From positions 1 through 17,720 of the forward strand of contig JBATUR010000014.1 in the NCBI GenBank assembly GCA_049671305.1: a stretch of DNA of 17,720 nucleotides, in the 5' to 3' direction. A model generated the notes under the pieces. It was not told the DNA's origin and did not search any database. It was given only the letters and a program-made list of their open reading frames with translations. The stretch comes from CADCTM01 sp049671305 (GTDB taxonomy: Bacteria; Cyanobacteriota; Cyanobacteriia; Cyanobacteriales; Coleofasciculaceae). Of this stretch, positions 1 through 8,700 are shown piece after piece (within the stretch, counting starts at the first letter, position 1; every line of letters starts with the position of its first letter). A program made the position numbers and the translations under genes.

Positions 1-1
1 G

Positions 2-2194
2 CAAAATGTAAAACTCGAACAGTTGTTAGACAAACGCACTGAGCAACTTGCCGAGGAAAAGCAACTGCATAGCGAAGCGCGTTTATTGGGGGGTGTGGCA
101 GCGGCAATGCGGCAGTTGTTGATTACTCCTAATTATGAAGCGGCGGTAACGAGAAGTCTAACTGTGCTTGGTGTGGCAGCAAATGTTGATCGTGTTTATA
201 TTTTCAAAAATCATCTTGCAGAAACAGGCGAAAAACTTACCAGTCTACGCTTTGAGTCGATTAGAAAAGCAGCTACAGCGGTGCCCAAATTAAACAATCT
301 TTCATACCAGCGTGGCTTATCGCGCTGGTATGAAAGTTTGGCTGCAGGTAGAGCAATTAAGGGAAGAGTATCAGATTTTCCGCTTATTGAGCAAGAAATT
401 TGGCAACCTGCAAACATTGGCTCGATTTTAGTGGTTCCCGTGATGACGGAAGGGACGTTTTGGGGCTTTATTTGCTTTGCGAATAATGAGCAACAGGAAG
501 ATTGTACCAAGTGTGGCAGCGATCTGCTTGCAGCAGCGCAACGCTCTCGCCAATGGACAGATTATGAAGAATCTCTACTGATCTTAACCGCCAGCAGTAT
601 TGGTGGTATGGTTGTCCGACAACAAACCGAAAAAGCACTCAAAGAGTCGGAAGCTAAGTTTCGTAACCTATATGAGTCAATTAGTACGGCAGTTATGTTG
701 CTGGATCAGCAAGGGATTTTTGATGCCAATAGTGCTGCGCTACAGTTGTTTGGTTGTACAAACACAGCGCAACTTTGCAGCATTCCCCAATCAAAAAAAC
801 CAACTCATCCCTTGGGTTTCTTGCCACTAGTGCAACCGAATGGACAAGATTCTGTGATGCTTGCCGATCAGTATATGGCAAAAGCGATCGCTCAAGGTAG
901 TTGCCGCTTTGATTGGATTTATCAAAAGCGCAACGGTGAAGAGTTTCCCGCTGAAGTGACGCTAACCTTAATTCAACTGGGAAATCATCAAGTCTTGCAG
1001 GCAGCAATTTATGATTTAGCTAATCGCAAGGCGACAGAAACCCAGCTCATGCAAGCCAAGGAAGCCGCAGAAGCCGGAAGTCTGGCAAAATCGCAGTTTT
1101 TAGCCACAATGAGTCACGAGCTGCGTACGCCTCTGAATGCGGTGTTGGGCTTGTCTCAACTGTTGTCACAAGAAATCTTTGGCAGTCTTAATTCTAAGCA
1201 ACGAGAGTATGTTGATTGTATTCAAAGCAGTGGCGAACATTTGTTATCTCTAATTAATGATATTCTTGACCTCTCCAAGGTGGAAGCTGGCAAAGAGCAA
1301 TTGAGTTTTGTACCCTTGGATATTCCCGAACTTTGTGACTCTTGTTTGGCAATGGTACGAGAGCAAGCTTATGAGCAGAGTTTACAATTAACTTTAGATA
1401 TAGACGAGCCAGCGAAAATTTGTATTGCTGATGAGCGCCGCTGTAAGCAAATGTTGCTTAATTTACTCTCCAATGCTGTTAAGTTTACCTTAGTTGGTGA
1501 GGTGAAATTAATGGTGCGGCAATTGCCTAATGGTACTGCTTTTATGGTGCAAGATACAGGCATTGGCATTGAGCAAGACAAGCTTTCATCATTATTTGAG
1601 CCATTTCACCAGCTTGATAGTGGTTTAAATCGTCAGTTTCCGGGGACTGGTTTGGGTTTGGCGCTAACTCGCAGCTTGGCTCATCTTCATGGTGGTGATG
1701 TGACTGTTGAATCGACTTTAGGACAGGGTAGCAAGTTTACGTTGTTTTTGCCAAATTGTCCGATAGATGAATTAGCGCCGTCGTCACCGCAAGATTTGGC
1801 AACTTGTGAGGGGCAATGTTGTCCTTTAGGGGCAAACCGCCGTATTCTTTTAGTGGAAAATGATCAACGTAGTACTTTATTATTGAGAGATTATTTGCAG
1901 GTTATTGGTCACCGAGTTGAGGTTTTAACTGATAATAATCAATTTCTTGAGGCGGTACGTGGCTTTATGCCTCATTTGATTTTGATGGATACACAGCTAG
2001 AAGGATTGACAGGGTTTGATTTATTGGCTTTGTTACGCCAAGAACCCCAGATGAAGCAGATTAAGGTGGTGATGGTGACGGCTATGGCTATGGTAGGCGA
2101 TCGCGAACGCTGTTTGCAAGCTGGTGCTGATGATTATTTGAGCAAACCGATTGGTATTGCCCAACTAGAGGCAATTTTGCTACGCTATTTTTAG
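2..2194 (+). CDS. Hybrid sensor histidine kinase/response regulator, 5' partial
   Basis: Autophosphorylating signalling kinase with an attached receiver; input signal unknown. The frame is open to the window edge, and the first visible residues look like the coiled-coil linker that often follows an upstream sensor domain, so the true start is probably outside the window; a TTG at 23 is the first possible internal start. Numbering from that TTG: GAF-like domain about 30-205 (with the RWYESL...VSDFP...ILVVPV pattern common in cyanobacterial kinases), PAS about 212-340, HisKA about 355-420 with phospho-acceptor H365 in MSHELRTPLN, HATPase about 463-580 (N480/N484, DTGIGI at 511, GTGLG at 541), and receiver about 605-722 with D656 and K708. 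No transmembrane segment is visible in this part. In the receiver acidic pocket, the position usually Asp after E612 is N613. There is no conserved bilin-binding Cys that I can recognise in the GAF domain. Domain calls are confident; function in the cell is not. Confidence 0.93.
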   Translation, partial: QNVKLEQLLDKRTEQLAEEKQLHSEARLLGGVAAAMRQLLITPNYEAAVTRSLTVLGVAANVDRVYIFKNHLAETGEKLTSLRFESIRKAATAVPKLNNLSYQRGLSRWYESLAAGRAIKGRVSDFPLIEQEIWQPANIGSILVVPVMTEGTFWGFICFANNEQQEDCTKCGSDLLAAAQRSRQWTDYEESLLILTASSIGGMVVRQQTEKALKESEAKFRNLYESISTAVMLLDQQGIFDANSAALQLFGCTNTAQLCSIPQSKKPTHPLGFLPLVQPNGQDSVMLADQYMAKAIAQGSCRFDWIYQKRNGEEFPAEVTLTLIQLGNHQVLQAAIYDLANRKATETQLMQAKEAAEAGSLAKSQFLATMSHELRTPLNAVLGLSQLLSQEIFGSLNSKQREYVDCIQSSGEHLLSLINDILDLSKVEAGKEQLSFVPLDIPELCDSCLAMVREQAYEQSLQLTLDIDEPAKICIADERRCKQMLLNLLSNAVKFTLVGEVKLMVRQLPNGTAFMVQDTGIGIEQDKLSSLFEPFHQLDSGLNRQFPGTGLGLALTRSLAHLHGGDVTVESTLGQGSKFTLFLPNCPIDELAPSSPQDLATCEGQCCPLGANRRILLVENDQRSTLLLRDYLQVIGHRVEVLTDNNQFLEAVRGFMPHLILMDTQLEGLTGFDLLALLRQEPQMKQIKVVMVTAMAMVGDRERCLQAGADDYLSKPIGIAQLEAILLRYF
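299..336. repeat. Perfect 14-bp inverted repeat inside the kinase gene
   Basis: Arms CTTTCATACCAGCG (299-312) and CGCTGGTATGAAAG (323-336) are exact reverse complements around a 10-base spacer. The repeat lies in the GAF-coding part; the right arm encodes the RWYES motif typical of these GAF domains, the left arm a less conserved stretch. It could fold as a strong hairpin in DNA or mRNA. It may have arisen by templated (palindrome-correcting) mutation; that is inference. Confidence 0.8.
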
Positions 2195-2203
2195 GATAAG
2201 AAA

Positions 2204-2234
2204 AATGCCCTCTGCCTTCGAGTTAGAGAGCATT
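2204..2234 (+). terminator. Possible weak terminator after the hybrid kinase
   Basis: Ten-base arms AATGCCCTCT (2204-2213) and AGAGAGCATT (2225-2234) pair with one mismatch just 10 bp after the kinase stop codon. The downstream sequence is only moderately T-rich and lacks a clean T run, so intrinsic termination is plausible but not certain. The remaining intergenic sequence to 2448 holds a HIP1 octamer at 2339-2346 and nothing else I recognise. Confidence 0.4.
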
Positions 2235-2448
2235 ATTGGCTTTCGTTGTTTGGATAAAGAAGTTGACAAGAGTGTCTTCTTCCTACCTTAGATTAGTCAG
2301 TTGATGTGACGCAAGAGTGACGATGTAATGTTGATTATGCGATCGCGTAGCGTGGGTGCTCAATCGCTTTTATTCCCAATAATTTATCGCTGAAAAGATC
2401 ATCCAAACTATTACTCAGCTTCACCAACATCAACTAGACAATTAGTGC

Positions 2449-3171
2449 TTATTTCCAAATCGGCAAACTCTGCACAAATGTTGATTGTAACAACCCCTCA
2501 TAAGTCGGCTGTATCATATTAAGTAAAACCACAACATTCTTGCCATTTGGAGATAAGCGCACTTCTCTAATTGAATACTTCTGCACCGCCTCACGATAAT
2601 TATCTAAACTACCAACAGTAAGTTGACGACTTTGGTTATTAATGATCAGTCGCATCGAAGCTCGCTCAATATCAGAAGTCCCTCTTGGTGATAAAATAGA
2701 AGGTATATATTTCTGCTCTAAACGAATCTGCATCGGTTCTTTTTGCTTCGGCAAACGTACTTGAATAGTCTCACTTTTATCGGCTTGATTTTTACGCTCA
2801 ATAATTGGTAACTGAATGCCAACTTTCAAACGAGTTAGCCCGACACTCTGCCGCAATGATAAAGTTTTTTCTAATAAACTATTTTCCGCCGCTTGATTGC
2901 TAAGATTGCTGGAAGAACGATCATATTCTGTCTTAATACAACCATCTTTTTCACAAGAATTAGTCGCCACCTTGACAATTTGGATTTTTGCCAAAGGTAC
3001 TTCCGTAACCGCGTTGCGAGAACTTTCCAGATAGATATAGTGACTACTATCTGTAGAAAAACCCGACATTCGCCGCGATGCTTTAAAAGTTGTGGCTAAT
3101 ACTTGATCAAATAACAAAAAGGCAGTGGCACTCAAAGTCAGGGAAAATAAAACAAAGCGTTTCTTAATCAT
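2449..3171 (-). CDS. Exported protein, possibly DUF2259-like
   Basis: Small protein of 240 residues with a clear N-terminal signal peptide: MIKKR, a hydrophobic stretch at about 6-20 and a plausible cleavage site after VLA at 26. It is therefore probably periplasmic or secreted. The mature part starts with a GFSTDSSHYIYLES stretch and ends with VRLSPNGKNVVVLLN followed by a YEG segment. This early 'F-S-x-D-x-x-x-Y' element and late 'LSP-DG/NG' element resemble the predicted secreted DUF2259 family (TolB-like strands), but that call is from memory of the pattern and is only moderate. C73 and C78 could form a disulfide. The start lies 8 bp after the stop of the upstream ATPase gene on the same strand, so the two are probably co-transcribed; no strong Shine-Dalgarno is visible. 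Function unknown. Confidence 0.85.
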   Translation of the reverse strand: MIKKRFVLFSLTLSATAFLLFDQVLATTFKASRRMSGFSTDSSHYIYLESSRNAVTEVPLAKIQIVKVATNSCEKDGCIKTEYDRSSSNLSNQAAENSLLEKTLSLRQSVGLTRLKVGIQLPIIERKNQADKSETIQVRLPKQKEPMQIRLEQKYIPSILSPRGTSDIERASMRLIINNQSRQLTVGSLDNYREAVQKYSIREVRLSPNGKNVVVLLNMIQPTYEGLLQSTFVQSLPIWK

Positions 3172-3179
3172 TTTAAATT

Positions 3180-4877
3180 TTAATTATGGAGTAACAACGT
3201 CCGTAAGCGATTTAGTGCCGCCGCCAACTCGAAGCGACGAAACATGACTAAATCTCCTTCTCTTAAAGTAGTTAGTATATCTAATCCTTGGGTATTAATG
3301 TCTACCATCACGCGGTCTAAAATTTCTGATAATGTGGTAGAACTATCCATATAGCGCTTGCTATAAACTAGGGCTTTTGCGATCGCTTTTAGTTGTCCAG
3401 TCTCCACGATTTGCTCAACTGCCGACAAATCAATCGCTTCATTGCCAAAGCTAATTTCAGCAATATCTCGAACTTTCAATCTGACATCTCGTTGCCCACG
3501 ACTAGGATCAATACTATCGGATTTGGGCACGCGAGAGGTAATTTTACCAAAGTTTTCGCCACCTTCTGGCGTCCGTTCCAATATACTAGCTTTAGCGATT
3601 GCCTTGGCTTTTTCGGTAACATCTTGAGGCTGAAAATTTTCCATCGCAATAACTCTATCTGCAACATCAAAATAATCGCCGCTACCGCCCATCACTAAAA
3701 TAGTAGAAACGCCGTAATCGTTATATAATTGCCGTACTTTGTCGATAAATGGAGTAATCGGTTCATTAGCTTTAGCAATCAATTGTTGCATTCGGTAATC
3801 GCGAATCATAAAATTATTTGCCGCCGTATCTTCATCCACCAACAAAACCTTTGCCCCTGCTTCCAACGCCTCCATAATATTTGCCGCTTGAGAAGTACTA
3901 CCACTAGCATTTGTGGTAGAAAATTGAATTGTAGAACTTTGAGGTAGTTGATTAATAAACGGCGAAATATCCACACTTGCCACACTACGCCCACCCTCTG
4001 CCCGAATTTTTACCGCCTTTGCTTGGGTAACCACAAATTCTCTACCATCATTAGGAATGTGATTGTAAACGCCTAATTCAATTGCTTTTAATAAGGTAGA
4101 TTTTCCGTGATAACCACCGCCGACAATTAGCGTCACACCCGCCGGAATGCCCATTCCCGTGATTAAACCACGATTGGGGCAGGTAAACTCAACTCGCAAG
4201 GTTTCTGGAGTTTGAAACGCCACTGCTGCCGCATCTAAAGGTTGGTCATCAACACCACTACTTCGAGGTAAAATTGCACCATCGGCAATAAATGCCACTA
4301 AATTATTTGCTTCTAATTGTTGACGCAACCAGTCAGCATCTTCCACGGTTTCAACGTGATTTTTTATTGCCGTTGCATCCAATGATTGATACTTAATACT
4401 ATCAATAATTTTAGGCAAATCATCGCACAACATTTGAGCCGCCATCCTCCCGGCAATTTGACGCCCGTGGGCAGGAAGTCCGACAATAAAACGTATTTCT
4501 AATAATTCATTATTAATTAAAACAGCGCTACGTTCAATAACCGATTGTCCGACAGAGATAATAGAAATTAGTCCACTATTTCCACTACCTCGGCGACTAC
4601 TAATTTTTTGTGTTGCTTGACAAAAAGCACGGATTATGTAGTCATCTAGGGCAATTGCTCTGCTATGATTTTGATATAAGTTATTAGGAAAACCAGCAAT
4701 TGATTGAGGAATTTGCACTCTTAGTTGACTAGGATTTGCAAAAGGATCGCCTTGAACACGGTCTATTATTAATGTAAATTCAGGGAAGTTGTAGCTATTT
4801 TGAATTGATTTGTAGGCTTTATAACTCCGTGCATCAAGTTGTAGTAGTTGTTGGCGTAAATCATTTTGATTGAACAT
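3180..4877 (-). CDS. ABC-class P-loop ATPase (COG3044/PF09818 type)
   Basis: Cytosolic ATPase of 565 residues, the usual size for the 'predicted ATPase of the ABC class' family, which is separate from ABC transporters and has no membrane partner here. Visible motifs: Walker A GGGYHGKST at about 253-261, an ABC-signature-like SGSTSQ at about 325-330, and Walker B VLLVDED at about 344-350 followed by the family's TAANNFMIRD stretch. The N-terminal 240 residues form the family-specific domain with GLPAHGRQIAGR. The trypanosome RNA-editing factor MRB1590 is a structurally studied relative that binds RNA through a pore in a dimer, so a nucleic-acid-related role is possible; the bacterial function is not established. 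The downstream neighbour encodes an exported protein only 8 bp away, an unexpected partner for a cytosolic ATPase. The chosen ATG is supported by the MFNQNDLRQQL start; no clear Shine-Dalgarno precedes it. Confidence 0.93.
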   Translation of the reverse strand: MFNQNDLRQQLLQLDARSYKAYKSIQNSYNFPEFTLIIDRVQGDPFANPSQLRVQIPQSIAGFPNNLYQNHSRAIALDDYIIRAFCQATQKISSRRGSGNSGLISIISVGQSVIERSAVLINNELLEIRFIVGLPAHGRQIAGRMAAQMLCDDLPKIIDSIKYQSLDATAIKNHVETVEDADWLRQQLEANNLVAFIADGAILPRSSGVDDQPLDAAAVAFQTPETLRVEFTCPNRGLITGMGIPAGVTLIVGGGYHGKSTLLKAIELGVYNHIPNDGREFVVTQAKAVKIRAEGGRSVASVDISPFINQLPQSSTIQFSTTNASGSTSQAANIMEALEAGAKVLLVDEDTAANNFMIRDYRMQQLIAKANEPITPFIDKVRQLYNDYGVSTILVMGGSGDYFDVADRVIAMENFQPQDVTEKAKAIAKASILERTPEGGENFGKITSRVPKSDSIDPSRGQRDVRLKVRDIAEISFGNEAIDLSAVEQIVETGQLKAIAKALVYSKRYMDSSTTLSEILDRVMVDINTQGLDILTTLREGDLVMFRRFELAAALNRLRTLLLHN

Positions 4878-4993
4878 GAATAATATTTTATATTGATTTG
4901 AATATCTGCCGGAAAATTAATTCATCGGTTCAATATTATACCGAAGCTAAATACCCGCAGAAAGAGAAACCTGCCGTCACAAACTCAATATTC

Positions 4994-5045
4994 AGTCCGC
5001 GCAGGCGGACTTTGTTTATATAGCCCCACCCTTTAGGGTGTGGGC
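4994..5045. repeat. Double-hairpin dispersed repeat (cyanobacterial type)
   Basis: Two adjacent hairpins lie in the 243-bp gap between the ATPase and DUF924 genes. The first is AGTCCGC-GCAG-GCGGACT (4994-5011), perfect 7-bp arms; the second runs from GCCCCACCCT (5023) to AGGGTGTGGGC (ending 5045), with a small internal loop. The phrase with GTCCGCGCAGGCGGAC followed by TTTGT and TATAGCCCC is one I recognise as a recurrent intergenic element of filamentous cyanobacteria. It could also help end transcription of the DUF924 unit, though no T run follows on that strand. A further short hairpin, ACAGA-CAA-TCTGT, lies at 5098-5110 next to the DUF924 stop codon. Confidence 0.65.
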
Positions 5046-5120
5046 AACATTACTTTAAGTTAACACCAATACACAGCCCCGGAGTTTTAGTGAGAGCACA
5101 GACAATCTGTCCTATTTACA

Positions 5121-5696
5121 TTAAAATGATGAACCTGGTTGTTTAAGAAATTCAGCTTCTTCTGGTGTAGTTTCTCTGCCTAAAATTTCATTACGATGAG
5201 GGTAGCGTCCAAATCGTTCAATTACTTTAAAATGACGGTTTGCGTAATCAAGGGGTTCAGTGAGATTTTCTTGATCACGTAACTTTTTAAATAATTCAAG
5301 AGACTGATATTGATGCTCAATATTTTCACTATGTTCAAATGGCATATAGACAAACCAACGCTGTAATGGCAGTAATTCTTGATCAAAACCTTGAGTAATG
5401 GCGTGTTGTGCGTAGGCAAGTGCTTGAGAGTCGGTAGCAAAGGCTTTTAGTTGTCCGCGAAACATATTGCGAGGAAATTGATCGAGTAAGATAATTAAAG
5501 CCAGACAGCCTTGAGGTGAAGTTTTCCAATCATCTAGTTGACCTGTGGCTGCTTGTTGGTATTGTGAGGTGAAATGCGATCGCACCTCTTCGTCAAATTC
5601 TGGGTTTTTGGTAAACCAAATTTTGCGCTGTTGTTCATAATCAGCATTGTCGGGCGTACCAAACCAAAAATCTAAAATTTCCTTAGCTTGTGACAT
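5121..5696 (-). CDS. DUF924 family protein
   Basis: Protein of 191 residues that matches the DUF924 family in length and in its landmarks: an N-terminal ILDFWFG, the central LDQFPRNMFRG, PFEHSE, and the late FGRYPHRNEILGR. The family is predicted to be all-helical and TPR-like; its biochemical role is not known. I start it at the ATG at 5696 (MSQAKEIL...) rather than at a TTG at 5708, because GGAG sits 6 bases before that ATG, an ideal Shine-Dalgarno, and the TTG would lie inside it. The gene begins 49 bp after the stop of the NACHT-TPR gene on the same strand, so read-through from that unit is possible, but DUF924 genes are common housekeeping-like genes in many bacteria and the adjacency may be accidental. 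Confidence 0.93.
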   Translation of the reverse strand: MSQAKEILDFWFGTPDNADYEQQRKIWFTKNPEFDEEVRSHFTSQYQQAATGQLDDWKTSPQGCLALIILLDQFPRNMFRGQLKAFATDSQALAYAQHAITQGFDQELLPLQRWFVYMPFEHSENIEHQYQSLELFKKLRDQENLTEPLDYANRHFKVIERFGRYPHRNEILGRETTPEEAEFLKQPGSSF

Positions 5697-5745
5697 TAGT
5701 CTCTCCAATTACTAAGCTACAGCAGATTCAATTCTAATGATATTT

Positions 5746-8700
5746 TTAATTAGGAGCATTTAGGTGTAATAATTGTTCTACCTCAACGGCTTTTTCACTT
5801 ACATCAAGTTCACGATAGATTTTTAGACTTTCAGTTAAGAATTGAGTAGCAGTTTCCTCTGCATTGAGTTGATTATGTTGGACGTGTTTTATGTAGATTT
5901 CACCTAATAGTTTACGGGCGGATGCTTCTAGTTTTCGGCGATTGTATTCTTGATATATTTGTAATGATTTTTTGGCTAGTGATTCTGCTCGTTCAAGGTT
6001 TTCTAGGACATTATTTTCTAGATAAAGACGGGCAATATCGAGGGCTTTATTTGCTCGACTTACTATCTTGCCTAGTTCAGTAAGATAGGTGAATCCTATA
6101 TTGTAATACTCTTCAAATTGGGTGATTTTTTCTGGCAGTGATGGATCGTTGGTGGGCAAAATGTGTATGTGTTCTGACCAGAGTAAGCCCAATTCAATGT
6201 AGTCGTAGGCGAGATTATTTTTGTAGTCGCCTGCTGTATTTAATTGAATGGCTTGATGAAGGTTTTGTTCGGCTTGAGTCAACAAATCTAATACTCTTGA
6301 TTTATCAAGATTATCTTTTGCTAGCAAGCTTTGGTTGTGAGCGATTCTCCTGTAATTTCGAGCTATGTTTTCATCTTTACCTAACTGTTGATAGAAGTTC
6401 TGGCTTTGTTGGTAATAGGAAAGTGCTTGTTCATACTTACCCCAAGCTTGATAGATGCGTCCTAACTCATAATAAACATTTGCTATCTGCAATTGGTCAT
6501 CAAGTTGTTGACATAAAGTTAGACGTTTTTCCTGACAATTAATTGCCTGATCATATTTTCCCCAGATTCGATAGCAATCAGCTAGCCAGTACCACAGATT
6601 AGCGACATTCTTTTCTTTACCTAATTGCTGATATAGTTCACGACTTTGTTGGTGGTAATCTATAGCTTGTTCATACTTACCCCAAGCTTGATATATGTAT
6701 CCTAGTTGATAGTAAGCATCTGCTATATTCCGTTGGTCTTCTAACTGCTGACGAACTGCTAAATCTTTGAATTCACACTCAATAGCTTGCTCATATTTTC
6801 CCCAGTCGCTATAGCAATCAGCTAGCCAGTACCACTGATTAGCGACATTCTTATCTTTACCCAATTGCTGATATAGTTCACGGCTTTGTTGGTGGTAATT
6901 TATAGCTTGTTCATACTTACCCCAAGCTTGATAGATGTGACCTAATAGAGAGTAGTTGGCAGCTATTGATGATTGGTCATCTAGAGTCTGTCGTATGGTC
7001 AAACACTGCTGCTGACACTCAATTGCTTGTTGATATTTGCCCCAGTTGCGATAGCAATCAGCTAGCCAATACCACAGATTAGCGACATTTTTTTCTTTAC
7101 CTAATTGTTCATAGATTTGACGACTTTGTTGGTAATAGGAAAGTGCTTGTTCATACTTACCCCAAGCTTGATAGATGTATCCTAGTTGATAGTAAGCATC
7201 TGCTATATTCGGTTGGTCTTCTAACTGCTGACGAATTGCTAAATCTTTGAATTCACACTCAATAGCTTGCTCATATTTTCCCCAATCTCTATAGCAAATA
7301 GCTAGCCAGTACCACTGATTAGCGATATCCTTTTCTTTACCTAATTGCTGATATAGTTCACGACTTTGTTGGTAATAGGAAAGCGCTTGTTCATACTTAC
7401 CCCAAGCTTGATAGATGTATCCTAGTTGATGGTAAGTTACGGCTATAGCAGATTGATCATCTATTGTCTGTCGTATTGTCAAACACTGCTGTTGACATTC
7501 TATTGCTTGCTCATATTTGCCCCAAGCTTGATAGATGCGTCCTAGTTGATAATAAGCTGAGGCTATAGCAGATTGATCATCTAATGTCTGTCGTATCATT
7601 AAGCATTGTTCTTGACACTCAATAGCTTGTTCATACTTACCCCAATCTCTATAGCAATCAGCTAGGTTGTACCACTGATTAGCGATATCCTTTTCTTTAC
7701 CTAATTGCTGATATAGTTCACGACTTTGTTGGTAATAGGAAAGCGCTTGTTCATACTTACCCCAAGCTTGATAGATGCGTCCTAGTTGATAATAAGCTGA
7801 GGCTATAGCAGATTGATCATCAAGTGTCTGTCGTATTGTCAAACACTGCTGTTGACATTCAATTGCTTGTTCATACTTACCCCAATCTCGATAGATGTGA
7901 CCTAGATAATAGTAGGCATTTGCGATATTCGGCTTGTCATCAAGCTGCTGACAAATTGCTAAATCCTTGAGTTCACACTCTACTCCTTGATCATACTTAC
8001 CCCAGTCTCGATAGCAATCAGCAAACTGATGCCATAAGCCCACCACAATAGTTTCATCCCAATTTAAATTCTGGCAAAGCTGAAAAATTTTCTGATAGAA
8101 CTGAATCGCCTGCTCATATTTACCCCATTCTTGATAAGATCCTCCTATTAAACCGAAAGCTATTACCTTAGTTACTGATTCCACACTGTATGATAAATCT
8201 GTATTAGGCTCTTGAACTAGAGCAAGTGCTTGATGACAGCATTCTATTGATTGTTCATATTTTTTGATTGAAGCATAGCAACTTCCCCAATCTAATAAAA
8301 AAATCAACAATTCTTTTGACAAAGTAGTTTTGCTAAATTCGTCGAAAGCTTGTTGGTAAAAATTAATAGCCTTATCATATTCATTTCTATCAGAGTGATA
8401 AGCTGCAAATGTCCATTTTATATAAGGATTCAATTGATTATCTAATTCTTCTAAAAGAGTGATAGCTTTATGATGGTAGTCTTTACGGATGTAGGATAAA
8501 GCAGTTAAAAGTGATAGAGCTGACTTGCTTAACCCCTCAAAATTTTGGCTGTGTAGAGTCGTTTGTAAGGCAAATCTCATATCTTCACCAAATGCCTGAA
8601 AAAATAGCCTGATACAACCAAATAAAAATGGATTTAGGTTATTAACAAGATTACTTACATAGGAGACTAATTCAATGCCAGGTTCGCCACATACAATATA

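Noticed and set aside
5708..5708. TTG start giving a 195-residue DUF924 protein
   Set aside because: The GGAG just downstream of this TTG is ideally placed as Shine-Dalgarno for the ATG at 5696.
6325..8127. Regular repeats that might suggest a CRISPR array
   Set aside because: The units are contiguous and coding, 120 bp long, with no variable spacers; they are TPR repeats.
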